Shown: positions 41,701 to 51,862 of the stretch, one piece after another
Layout: each line of letters begins with the position of its first letter
How positions within the stretch are numbered: position 1 is the first letter of the stretch
Source: a bacterium
Lineage (GTDB): Bacteria > Patescibacteriota > Gracilibacteria > Absconditabacterales > Absconditicoccaceae
NCBI GenBank assembly: GCA_020627925.1
Contig: JAHDFY010000003.1
Location: forward strand, 1-64,000
Length of the DNA stretch: 64,000 nucleotides
Reading direction: 5' to 3'
The notes under the pieces: generated by a model
Seen by the model: only the letters and a program-made list of their open reading frames with translations
The model's database searches: none
Told to the model about the DNA's origin: nothing
Position numbers and translations under genes: made by a program

Positions 41701-42708
41701 TTACTCTCCTAAAAGTCATGCAGATCCAACAAGGAGCATTGCATTGGTGAGTTCTGTAGTAATATATTCCATATTATTAATGTATGCATTTGGTGAAACA
41801 TTTGCACCAATTGGATCTATTTGTCCAATAAAAACATCGGTTTCATTTTGGATGGTTTTTACTATTTGAGGACTGAATTGAGGTTCTGTAAAAACAATAC
41901 TTGCATCTCCTTCTCTGATTGTTTCAACAAGCGCCGCAAGAGATTGAGGAGAAGGGTTAACACCTGCAATATCCTGTACAACACCTGCTTTTTGGTCTTC
42001 TAGTCCATATGCGTGTAAATAGTAATTGAATGCGTCATGGAAAAGAATGAACGATTGTTTATTTTCTACGAGAGCAATTTTTTCTATAATATCGTTTTCG
42101 AGTGTTTCAAGTTTTTTGATATATTCATTTGCGTTGTCATAATACAATTCTGCATTATCTTTGTCCGCTTGTGCAAGTGCATTACGAATTAAGTTTGTTT
42201 GGTGAATAGCATTAGATACATCAAGCCATATATGTGGGTCTTTGTAGGTCATTTCTTCATCATCATTATATTCGTTGTGTTGTTCTTCCTCATCATGACC
42301 GTGACTTTCTTCTTCGTGGCCGTGATCACCTTCTTCTTCGCCATGGTGGTGATGTGGATCTCATTCCAAAAGCGCAATTCCTTCACTAGTATCTATAATA
42401 AGAACTCCTTTTGCTTGCAAATCTCCCAAACGCCCATCCAAAAATTCTTCAAGTCAAAGACCATTGGTAATAATAACATCTGCCTCTTCCATAATTTTTG
42501 CGCTACTTGGCGTCACTTGCCGGTCGTGCACACTAGTTCCTGCTGGTACAAGATTGTGGACCGTCGCAGCATCTTTGGTAATATTTACTGTATGAGAGTA
42601 GAGAGGAGAAAATGTGGTAACAACGCTTAGCTTTTGCGTTCCTTCTTGTGGTGCTGATTGGCATCAAGCGAGAAGAAGGAAGGAAAAAAATACAAAAAAC
42701 TTTTTCAT
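41701..42708 (-). CDS. znuA: Zinc-binding lipoprotein of the ABC transporter
   Basis: 335 residues. Lipobox LLLAGC whose glycine is UGA. Metal-binding motifs: GTSVHDRQVTPS (first His), a long His/Asp/Glu loop starting DPHHHHGEEEGDHGHEEE (about 122-155) typical of zinc-specific ZnuA, DPHIWLDVSN (second His), FILFHDAFNYY (third His) and IVFTEPQFSP with IGQIDPIG (acidic ligand). Captures Zn2+ outside the membrane for the ZnuBC pump. First gene of the operon. Confidence 0.92.
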
Positions 42709-42909
42709 ACTACAATTGTACAATATAAACAGAAAATTATTACATAAATTCCTAAAAAAAACAAGAATATATACCAAAAACGACTACTAATTACCTTAAT
42801 AGTGACAAAAAAGAGGAGAGACAGGATTCAAGTTCTCATATAAATCATTATGATGGGATACGTATCACGTTTTTTTGGTGGCGTATTTTAGCTTTTTGTA
42901 AAATAAACA

Positions 42910-43314
42910 ATGTTTATTGTAGCGATTGTTGTAGCAACATTAGTTGCTATGTTTGTAGGTGCTTTGTGGTATTCTCCTGTTCTTTTTGGAGATGTTTGGA
43001 TGAGAGAAATGGGTATCAAGAAAAAAGATATGGAAAATATGGAAGGTGTATGGAAGTTGTACGCTGCCCATTTGGTATTGCTTTTGGTGCAGTTTAGTAT
43101 TTTGGCTCACGTTATCAAAGCGTTTGAAATTACTGACTTTTATATGTTGGGTAAGTATGCTATTGTTGCATGGTTTACATTAATGGCTATTCCGATCGCA
43201 GGATGAATGATTTGGGAAAAAAAATCATTTAATATTTTTGTGATTAATTCGCTTCACCAGTTAGCTTCGTTGTTGGTTGGTCTGTTGGTATTATTAGCTG
43301 TAATAACATTCTAA
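42910..43314 (+). CDS. DUF1761 membrane protein
   Basis: 134 residues with four membrane helices. Starts MFIVAIVVATLVAMFVGALW followed by YSPVLFGDVWMREMGI, the DUF1761 signature. One UGA-glycine. Function of the family is unknown. Stands alone between two terminators. Confidence 0.8.
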
Positions 43315-43349
43315 CGATATGTGACAACAAGCAAAACATTTTCTTTCGC

Positions 43350-43381
43350 AAAAAAGCACTCTTTTGTAGTGCTTTTTTGTT
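43350..43381 (+). terminator. Terminator after the DUF1761 gene
   Basis: AAAAGCACT-(CTTTTGT)-AGTGCTTTT plus T. Confidence 0.85.
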
Positions 43382-43439
43382 TGAGAAGATAACACAAATA
43401 ATTATACCTCAATAAGTGTTTATTTTCCTTTGTAAACGT

Positions 43440-44519
43440 ATGAATTTTTTTCGCTCTTGTCTTTTTTTCTTGTGATTATCTTTTGTATTTTGTTGATCAA
43501 CTTTTGCTTATCAAAGGCTTATCATAGATCGTTTGGATGGCAAAAACGTTCATGTCGTTGAAATTGATATGCGTGACGGTCAGCATTTTTTGGTTACTTC
43601 TTTAGCTTTTACAGGAGGAGACACACTCGAAAACCTCACAAAAAAATGGAAAGGAGCTTCTGCAAGTATCAATGGCGTTTTCTTTTGCCCTGCAGATTAT
43701 TCCTATTGTAATGGCAAAACTACTACCATATCCGAAAGAATTTATGTATGAAACGCAGAAGATTATAGTACCTACCGACCTGATACCGGTATTAGAGGAG
43801 TGTTTTGAGTGGATCAATCAGGAACCCCTTTTCTTGCACAAAACAATGTAGGTTATATCAAAGGATTAGCAGAAAATATCAATAAAGATCGCATTGATGA
43901 TTTTGCGTTTGGTTTGGGTAATTGGCCCGTTATTTTGATGAGTGGAAATGATGTCGTGGCGTGAAGCGAAGAACACATGGACAATAAAATTAGATGAACG
44001 AGACTGCAGTCTTTCATCTGTCATACAAAAGACGCAAAAAAAATATATTTCGGTACTATCAGCAGTACTAATATGTACCAAATGCCTGCATTCCTCAAAA
44101 AGCATTTTGGGTGTTATAATGCGATGAATCTTGATGCATGAGCGAGCACGGCAATGACGGTAGACAATAGAGTTATCAAAAGGTCATCAAGAAGAAAAAT
44201 AATGGACGCATTCGTCGTTATTCCTAGAGATATTTATGAAATTATTACCAATCACGATCTTCCTGATCCTGAAATGACAACACTTCCTTTACCATATCAA
44301 CTCTCTAGCGAGGACAATGCAATCAAAGAGAACATTCTCAATCGAATTCACGCAGAACTTGACAGAAGAACAGATGAGAGGGCTAAAAAAGTGCGCAGAA
44401 AAATAATCCGCACATTCTACAAACTACTAGAACACAAGAAAGTAAAAAATGACCCTCGTGTAAAGGCCATTTTTCAGGAAATAATATTGGAAATGATTAC
44501 GGTAGCTACGGTGCACTAA
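43440..44519 (+). CDS. Secreted phosphodiester glycosidase (NAGPA/DUF2233) family protein
   Basis: 359 residues. Signal peptide (about 1-24, with two UGA-glycines). The NAGPA fold shows as SINGVFFCPADYSYCNGKT (around 80), RPDTGIRGVFGVDQSG (around 120), and NAMNLDAGASTAMTVDN (around 232), the family GG-S motif region with UGA-glycine in DAGAS. The C-terminal 100 residues are a charged helical extension (RIHAELDRRTDERAKKVRRK). The family removes N-acetylglucosamine phosphodiesters or acts on exopolysaccharide, so a role in glycan processing outside the cell is likely. Confidence 0.82.
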
Positions 44520-44892
44520 ACCGCATCAAGCTTCCGACGATTGTCATCAAAAAAACTCCCCATAAGGTGTCAACCAACGCAACTTGTAAGGTGTATCCTT
44601 TGAATGCAAAGAGGTTAGTAAAATTATAGACTAGATAAAGAGATAACCCTAAAAGTCAGCTATATAGTGCTGCGCTTGTTCCATTCGTGATGGTGGCGTT
44701 CTTTACTACAAAAATATAGAGAGTTCCAATCATGCACAACCAAACGATGATTCATGCCCACAGATATGGTTTTGGTCTCATGAGTGTTTGTAGGTGTTGC
44801 GCATAAAAAGACTTTGCAAGAAATCATAACCAGAAGGAATCAAGTAGAATAAGAGAAAAAAATCACACAAAAAAAGGAATACTATTTGCCAT
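44506..44892 (-). CDS. DUF2177 membrane protein
   Basis: 128 residues with four membrane helices. Family pattern: LILLDSFWLGFLAKSFYAQH, YIFVVKNATI, SGLLGLSLYLVYNFTNLFAF and LVDTLWGVFL. Five UGA-glycines hide it from a standard-code search. Function unknown. Its last 14 bases overlap the end of the convergent glycosidase gene. Confidence 0.85.
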
Positions 44893-44958
44893 GTTTCTTA
44901 TTGTAAAATACTAAAACATTAGCTATAAAATAATAATTTTACTTTTTGCTGCAAGCAA

Positions 44959-45831
44959 ATGAACAAATCTATTCTCACCATTGCCTTCTTATTGATGTGT
45001 AGTGTTCTATGAATTTATGCATGGAATCAAAAAACTCCTCATGGAGATGAAGGAGGTTTTCCATGAATAGCATACGAAAAAATGTGTTTCGTGGATGTCT
45101 GTATACCCTATGAAGGAATCCATGTCAACAACAAGCAACGCATAGACAAAGAAATTGCCGTAACATTACTCAATGAAGCGCAATTTGTAATGTACCATCG
45201 TAGAGAACCACTCTTTTTTCCATTGATGAAAAAGAAGCTACAAGACGCTGGTTTACCAGAAGATTTGGTCTATCTTGCTGTAGCTGAAAGTTCTCTGATT
45301 GAGACATCAGTAAGTCCTGCTTGAGCAGCAGGAATATGGCAATTTATGCCAGCAACGGCAAAACAATATGGTCTTCGTGTAGACAAAAATGTTGATGAAA
45401 GATTTCACTTAGAAAAAGCAACTGATGCTGCAATTGTATATTTGCAATCACTTTATAACCAGTTTGATGATTGGGCGCTTGCTGCTGCGGCGTACAATAG
45501 AGGACAAAATGGACTCAAAAGAGATTTGCAGTGGCAACAAGTAGATAATTATTTTGATGCACATCTTAACACAGAAACGGCCAGATATTTGTATAGAATT
45601 ATTGCGATCAAATATATGATGGAAAATCGTGAGGATTTCTTTCACAAAGATCTTTTGGGAGAACAATATTCACTTCCTCCAGCAAAAGAAGTACAAGTAA
45701 AAGGTCTTGCTGATGTTGCTTCACGAGCTAAGCAACAATGAACAACTTATAGACATATTCGTGAACTCAATCAACGAGTCAGGTCAAACAAATTGCCTGA
45801 TGGGGATCGAATCATTAGTCTTTATCAATAA
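44959..45831 (+). CDS. Membrane-anchored lytic transglycosylase (MltD-like)
   Basis: 290 residues. An N-terminal anchor (about 5-20) precedes a GH23 domain: PEDLVYLAVAESSLIETSVS contains the catalytic glutamate (AES, around residue 110), AGAAGIWQFMPATAKQYGL follows (first glycine is UGA) and ALAAAAYNRGQNGLKR closes the fold. No LysM repeats, unlike full-length MltD. Cleaves peptidoglycan between MurNAc and GlcNAc. It could remodel the cell's own wall or help attack a host wall. Confidence 0.9.
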
Positions 45832-45846
45832 TTATATAATTGCAAG

Positions 45847-45890
45847 AAATGCATCTTGCTTCACAATGAGCAAAATGCATTTTTTTATTT
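45847..45890. terminator. Bidirectional terminator
   Basis: AAATGCAT(C)TTGC / GCAA(A)ATGCATTT with T run; separates the convergent transglycosylase and livG genes. Confidence 0.8.
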
Positions 45891-46619
45891 TCCAAAATAA
45901 ATTTCATTGATGATGGGACTTTGTTTGATTGTTGCATGATCTCATTCAAGTATCTTTTTTCCATCATCCATGACGAAAAATTTGGTGACAAATTCAGAAA
46001 GAAATCCAAAATCATGTTCAACAATAATAACCATTTTTCCTGTTTGAATGATTTTATGAAGGAGTTTGATGACTGTCCCTTTGAGCTTAGGAGCAACTCA
46101 CGCTGTTGGTTCATCCAACAAAAATAGCTTGGTATCTTGTAAGGTGAGCCTCCCTATTTCCAATAACCTCATTTGCCCTCACGATAAGTTTCATGCTTTT
46201 TCGTGTTTTTTATGATAGAGATCTAAATCATTGAGAACTTCGTCAATTTGTGCTTGATATGAAGTAGGAAGAGAAGAAAGTGGCAGTAGCTTTTGCCTCC
46301 AATGAAGTTTGCTCACAAAGGCGAGAGCCAAATTTTGTTGTAATGTGAGTTGCTTAAAAATACCAAAACTTTGAAAAACTCTTCCAATTCAAGCAACAGC
46401 TCTTTGTTCTACCGAAAAAGAAGTGACATTTTTGTGTTGAAAAATAATTTCTCACTGAGTAGGCGTGTTGAAACCATTGATCATGTTCAGCAAGCTTGTT
46501 TTTCCGCAACCATTGGGACCAACAATTCCAACTGCTTCACCATTCTCTACCGTCATATTAATTCCTTTGAGGATGTGTGATTTTCCTACCGACCAATGTA
46601 TATTTTTGAGATGTAACAT
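45885..46619 (-). CDS. livG: Branched-chain amino-acid ABC transporter ATPase
   Basis: 244 residues. Walker A GPNGCGKT, IGRVFQSFGIFKQLTLQQN (the LivG-type RxFQ segment), signature NLSGGQMRLLEIGR, Walker B LFLLDEPTAG, H-loop IIVEHDF. Three UGA-glycines. Last gene of the livK-livH-livM-livG operon, 26 bases after livM. A LivF-type second ATPase is not present in the window, so this protein may work as a homodimer. Confidence 0.85.
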
Positions 46620-46645
46620 AATAATCAAAAAATAGTAAATAATAG

Positions 46646-47536
46646 CTAGTGTGCTCTTTCAAATGTAATCTTGCGAAACACCCAAAACGAAACAAGAATA
46701 ATTAATATACCAAAGATAATTTCCCTAAAATAACCAATTTTTGCAGGATCAACTATCTTGAAAAACCTGAGGTACTCATAACAAAACATAACTAAAACTG
46801 CTACGAAAAAGGTTCCAACATCATTGAGCGAATAAGAGAGAAACACAATCACCAGTAGTAGTACAAGCATACTCAGCCAGAAACTAGGTGGATCAATATA
46901 CGAGTAATAAAAAGAAAATAACGCCCCACCAACAACAGCCAAAAAAGTTGTCATCGCTATCATAACAAATTTGTACAGATTAATACGAACGCCTAACGAA
47001 GTAATCACCACATCGTTTTCTCACCATCATTGAAGAATAGTATAAAAATACGTTTTCTTGAAATAGAGGAGAAAAGCAAAAACAGCAAATCCTATTATTG
47101 CGGCAAAAGTAAGGAATGCTGACAGCGATCACGCCTCCCATCGAGTAGTGATGATGTTTCTTCCCATTCATGACATTCCTAATGCTCCCCCGGTCACCGA
47201 CTCCCGGTTAAACGCAACTTGATACGTCAAAATATACAAAGCAAATGTTCCTATACTAAAGTAGGCATCGGATAGTTTAGAGGACAAGAAGAGAATCAAA
47301 AACGTGAATACAATACTAGACAAGAATGCAGCCAAAATTGATGCGAGGATTCCCCGTCCCCATACTGTATTGATGAGTGACGAAACATAGGCTCAAAAAA
47401 TAACGATGGCAAGATACGAAAAATCAAGTGTTCACGTAAGCTTTACAAAGAACTTGAAACCGCTAGCAAGTATTGCAAAAATGATCCCAGAAATGAGAAT
47501 ATGCTGCAAAAATTGGGGAGAAAAAAGAGCAAGCAT
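46646..47536 (-). CDS. livM: Branched-chain amino-acid ABC transporter permease LivM
   Basis: 296 residues, eight or more membrane helices, seven UGA-glycines. GITRES-like family features appear as FNRESVTGGALGMSGMGRN and in the cytoplasmic loop LGVRINLYKFVMIA. The start ATG overlaps the livH stop (TAATG), showing translational coupling. Forms the membrane channel with LivH. Confidence 0.85.
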
Positions 47537-48357
47537 TAGAATTTTCTTTTATGGAAAGTAAAAATTCATTCAGGTTTGAAGAGAAGTATTGCCAAAATGA
47601 TGGCCAAAATAAGGGTTTCTTTGTAGGCAATGGGCAATCACCATTGTATAAATAACACATACTCCACAAGTACATAAAGCAATGCTCCCACAAACATAAA
47701 TTCTTTTTTGTGTATGCCAACAATAATCATGACTCCAATTCCTTTGATCAGGTAAAAGAGTCAATCACTTCCTCTAAGATTTCATTCGTGAAGAATCAAA
47801 AATGATGCACCCATCAACAGAAGCAAAGAAAAGAAAAATAAACACTGAAGAAGAAGGTTTACATCAATTCATAAGCTTTGGATGGTACGCGAATTTTCAT
47901 AGATACCTTTGAATAATAACCCATACGTTGTGTGAGAAAAAAAATAATAAAATCACCCAACAAGACCAACAAAAATAAGTGCAAAATGCATAGGACCAAA
48001 GTGTATGATATCTAATGTGATGGCATTAGGTCAATAGAGGTAACTGATTGCGTTCTCGATGACAATACTGAGTCAGAGTGTGGCGACGATTGAGACGTGA
48101 TCTCTTTGCTTTTCATGCGGAAAAAAACGCAACAAACTCCAATTGATAAGTCCATAAACAAAAAATATACCTAGCGCAAACAAAAGCGTCGTGAGACTAA
48201 ATCCTTGCTCCAAGAACGAATAAATGATGTATCAACATGCCGTTAAAAAAGCCCCTAAGCTAAGATGCAAAATTTTTCAAAAAGCGAAAAAGCCAGCAAG
48301 AGCGCTGGCTAAAACGCCATAGACTACAGAGTTGAAGAGAATGTATTGTAGATCCAT
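47536..48357 (-). CDS. livH: Branched-chain amino-acid ABC transporter permease LivH
   Basis: 273 residues with about eight membrane helices and about nine UGA-glycines. N-terminus MDLQYILFNSVVYGVLASAL fits the family, and VSIVATLGLSIVIENAISYLYG corresponds to the LivH pattern VTLGLSLVLQ. Located between livK and livM in the usual order. Ends with the TAATG overlap. Confidence 0.85.
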
Positions 48358-48403
48358 GATAATGATTCACTGAGATAAACGATTTCTGAGAAAGCCTCAG
48401 ATA

Positions 48404-49558
48404 TTATTCTGCGATTACTAATTCGTTGCCAACAACTTTGTTGACAAAGAACTGTAGACCAACAGCGTCACCTTCAGCATCAAAATAATACTCACCAAAG
48501 TAACCATTTCTAGGGTTTTGTGCGGTAATTTGTTGTAGATATTCTACAGGATTTTCTGCATTGTGAAGCAAAGCATCGATAGCAAGTGCGATAGCTTCTC
48601 TATCTAAGGCAAGTAATTCTTCTGAAAATTTAATTTCATGGCTTGCAGTAAAATCTGCAATAAATGTTTGTGCATCGCTTCATAGTGAGTTAAGAGGAGG
48701 AAATTGTGTTACTTTATGACCTTGTAATAGTTCAGAAGCATTTTCTAAGAGGTTGGTAGAGTAGGTTGTTTCTGTCCCAATCATCTTGTTTTGGAGAGTC
48801 GCTATGATTCATTCATTGTCAGCTGCTTGCAGCAAAGAGAGAAAGGTATTATCATCTTGCGGTACAAAGACAACAATATCTACATTCTCCAAGTTGTCTG
48901 CAATTTTTTTTGCGATAATTCCCATATCTTTTTCTTCAGAATTGAATTTTTCTTCCAATATAATTTCTCCTTGGTAATTGCTCTTGAATGTCTTGGTGAG
49001 TGCAACGGCATAGTCAGTGTTTTGATAGACAAGGGCCACTTTTTGTGCGTTAGATTTGTCGAGGTAATCAATGATCGCTTGGGTTTGATCAATGTCATTA
49101 TAAAACCTAAAAACATAATCACCAATATCACTAACATCCGGAGAGCTTGAAAGTGGTGAAATCATCAGTGTTTTGCTATTTTGTGCAAGATTTCATGCAG
49201 CAAGTGTTTCTGCGCTACAAATTCATCAAACAATTACATCAACTTGATCGACATTGATGAGTTTTTGGGCAGCAGAAATTGCATCTTTTCCGTTACATTT
49301 TCCATCTTCCATGATGAGTTCCAGTTGTATGTTTTTATTTTCACTGTTGAATTGGCTAATTGCATGCTTGTATGCATTTGCTGCATCTTCTCCATAATTA
49401 GCTGCAGGACCAGAAATAGGCGCTATTGCCCCAATTTTGTAAAGAGTGGTTTCTGATTCCATTCAGGTAGAAGAAATTCCTTGTTGAGGTCAAGAGTTAC
49501 TCGCACATCATGCCAGCAAAATACCACAAAAAAAGAGTCATATTATTCTATTATTCAT
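48404..49558 (-). CDS. livK: Branched-chain amino-acid-binding lipoprotein LivK
   Basis: 384 residues. Lipobox ILLAGC with UGA-glycine (Cys about residue 18). LivK-type fold: IGAIAPISGPAANYGEDAAN, MEDGKCNGKDAISAAQKL, MISPLSSSPDVSDIG, VALVYQNTDYAV. Sister of the lipoprotein at 38625-39785, sharing the EDGKC and the NPRNGYFGEYYFD-like ends. It captures amino acids for the permease pair downstream. First gene of the liv operon. Confidence 0.9.
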
Positions 49559-49589
49559 TTTTATGTTTTACAATGATAAATCTATTTGA

Positions 49590-49617
49590 GTTATAAAATA
49601 GCTGTATGTTTATGCAA
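49590..49617 (-). promoter_or_regulatory. Promoter of the liv operon
   Basis: Reverse strand: -35 TTGCAT (49612-49617), 16-bp spacer, -10 TATAAC (49590-49595), about 30 bases before livK. Confidence 0.5.
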
Positions 49618-49737
49618 GTGATATCGATTTCTTTGTGTAATAATATTTTTACAACAAACTTGACAATAAAAACAATATTTTGTTGCACAAAAAAGCAAAA
49701 GTTTCTTTTTCACACTTTTTTCCATTTTTATCACAAA

Positions 49738-49899
49738 ATGATTGCTTGAACACTTGCTATACTAGAAACACTTCACTTGATAAGAAAAGCAACGACACAA
49801 GAGATAGAAAACAAGACAGGATGTCTCATACAAAACATTAATAATCCCGCAAGCTATAAAGAGGCAGAAAAAAATTTAGCGTATATTCTTAATAAATAA
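49738..49899 (+). CDS. Small hypothetical protein, possibly a remnant
   Basis: 53 residues (MIAGTLAILETLHLIRKATT... to YILNK), one UGA-glycine. Charged and helical, no family recognised. It lies directly before the transposase remnant. Short length and decayed surroundings make it uncertain. Confidence 0.35.
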
Positions 49900-49916
49900 G
49901 GGTCCAGAACGATTGA

Positions 49917-49935
49917 ATAGATAAAATTTATCTAT
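49917..49935. repeat. Perfect palindrome
   Basis: ATAGATAAA-A-TTTATCTAT, nine paired bases with a one-base centre, between the small ORF and the transposase remnant. It may be a protein-binding site. No second copy was seen at the far end of the transposase. Confidence 0.4.
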
Positions 49936-49982
49936 AAGACTAGTTCATAACTTTAAAAAATCCATATAGAAAAAGTTCGCAT

Positions 49983-50582
49983 TTGGGAGCACCAAAAAGT
50001 AGGCAAATAATCCGTTGTTTTGCTGAAGATTTTACAGCGACTCAAACATCAAAATTACTTGGTATTAGAAGATCAACAATAAATAGTCGCTATGATCATA
50101 TTCGCCAAGCAGTATTTTGGAGCTGCTTGGCGACAGATAAAGAAATACGAAGTTGAATAATAGAAGTTGACGAAAGCTATTTCTGAGCAAAGAGAATTAA
50201 ATGAAAGCGTTGAAGATGAGCATGATGAAAGACAAAAGTATTATGATTGTTGAAAAGAGAATGAAAAGTATTCGTACAGATAATATCTGATTGTTCAGCT
50301 AAAAGTTTGCTTCCAATTATAAGGTGAAAAGTAGAAAAAGAATCTATTATGAATACCGATTGATGGAGAGCATATGACTGATTAGTTGACTTTTGATACG
50401 AAAAATATTATAGAGTGTTGCGTCATGGGAAGACAAAATCAAAAAAATCAGATAGTGAAGCTATTGCACAAATTGATAAAAAACTAGCAAATGACCCTCC
50501 CAAAGCAGCAGATGTTCCTCTGCATGAAGATGAATATAATCCAGCAACATCAACCCTCTACGAGCAAGCGGAGCAAACATAG
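49983..50582 (+). pseudogene. IS1595/ISXO2-like transposase remnant, recoded to UGA=Gly
   Basis: Open frame of 199 codons with no ATG at its 5' end (TTG at 49983 is the first candidate). IIEVDESYFGAKRIKGKRG gives the first catalytic Asp, SAKSLLPIIRGKVEKES follows, and MNTDGWRAYDGLVDFGY gives the second Asp. The N-terminal zinc ribbon and the C-terminal third catalytic residue are missing. After YRVLRHGK the sequence changes into an unrelated Lys/Asp/Glu-rich tail to a TAG. About 16 UGA-glycines fall at family glycines, so it decayed after adapting to the host code. Inactive as a transposase. Confidence 0.78.
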
Positions 50583-50740
50583 GTTTTGACGATTTATTTT
50601 AATAATAGACAATGGATAAAATATCAAACAGAGATTGATCAATCAACACTAATAATAAAGTTGGTTGTTTTTGATCATATAAAAAATGCGATATAAAAAC
50701 AGCTTTGTGTGTACAGTCTTTTTGTAAAAATACAGATAAA

Positions 50741-51622
50741 ATGAATGCAATTTCTTTATTACCAAAAGAGATTCAAACCCTTTTTCTTCCACAAGAGTGA
50801 GTATATTATAGAGAAATAAATATTTCTTCAGTTTTTGTAAATGATTATCCAACAGGAGAAGAGGAATCTCGAAATATTGCTCTCTCAAATGAGCTTGATG
50901 TAATTGTGACACCTTTTGTAAGGAAACATATTGAAGAAATTGCAAAAAAGACTTCAGTGCGTAATAAAGAAGCACTTCTTTTAGCAAACAGTAAGGCTAA
51001 ATCTGTTCGAGATTTTCCTAATTTTGAGTATTATAATAATCGAGCTATTACAAATATCCAAAAAGGGCGAAATACATTTTATATAGATAGAGAATTTATT
51101 AAGGATATTATATGTAATCACTTAGATAAAATACCATTAGATCTTGTTTTTTCTAAAGATATCCAAAAAAAATGAAGTGATTATATCGCTAAAACAAAAA
51201 GGTTTTTTGCAAATCAGGATACCACTGGAGCATATTCACAATTTATTTCTTCTTGGCATCAATCAAAGCAATTTCCTTCTCGTAATTATGACTTTACTTT
51301 GATTGCAAAATTCATTCCCAAAGTTGTTGGATTAGGGCATTACAAAATGACAGATGTGGACGATATTGATAAAACATTTTTGATACCAGAATTTATTACG
51401 GATCATGAAGTTATAATTGATCGTGAAGCTACTTTGGCATTCAACAAACAAAAACTAAACCAAAACGTTTTATCCGACAATGGCACTATGTATTATGATA
51501 AAAGACATTTCTATGGAGAGTGAAGGGTATTTGTTGATTGGCCTACGGTAGGTAAGAGTAGTTACTTTGATGAAGTTAAGCAGTATTTTTCAAAAATGAT
51601 AGGAAAAGACGATATATTATAA
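50741..51622 (+). CDS. Hypothetical protein, 293 residues
   Basis: Reads MNAISLLPKEIQTLFLPQEG to GKDDIL with three UGA-glycines and ends at TAA. Mixed alpha/beta composition, no signal peptide or membrane helix. Motifs such as SVRDFPNFEYYNNRAIT and HFYGEGRVFVDWPTVGKSS do not match a family I know. The frame continues after the stop, without shift, into a MYG1-like C-terminus, so the gene may be a truncated or rearranged form. Confidence 0.55.
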
Positions 51623-51793
51623 TGATTGTTACAAAAATTTCGTGGTAGAGGGAAAGAAGAATTGACGCAATTAGGAGCTCCTGAAGGAGTCACATTTGTT
51701 CACTCTTCTGGTTTTTTTGCCGCAGGGACATCGCAAGAAGCAATGCTTGCTTTGGCAAGACTTGCACTAAAAGAAGCAAATGAATTATTATAA
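51623..51793 (+). pseudogene. C-terminal remnant of a MYG1-family metal-dependent hydrolase
   Basis: In frame with the preceding gene but after its TAA stop. FRGRGKEELTQL and GVTFVHSSGFFAAGTSQEAM align with the MYG1 C-terminal pattern WRGLRDEAL...FVHASGFIGG...ALAMAR. The N-terminal MYG1 hydrolase core (THxGxFHxDE) is not found upstream. Either a fossil of a lost gene or the tail of a gene interrupted by the TAA. Confidence 0.6.
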
Positions 51794-51829
51794 AAAAAAC
51801 CCTAAGTTTTTCTTAGGGGTTTTTTTATG
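51793..51829 (+). terminator. Terminator
   Basis: AAACCCTAAG-(TTTTT)-CTTAGGGGTTT plus T run, intact after the MYG1 remnant. Confidence 0.85.
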
Positions 51830-51862
51830 CTTAAAACTTAATCTGCATTGAAGGTACGGATA

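Noticed and set aside
49917-49935. Palindrome as a terminal repeat of the transposase element
   Set aside because: No matching copy at the right side of the transposase and no target-site duplication visible.
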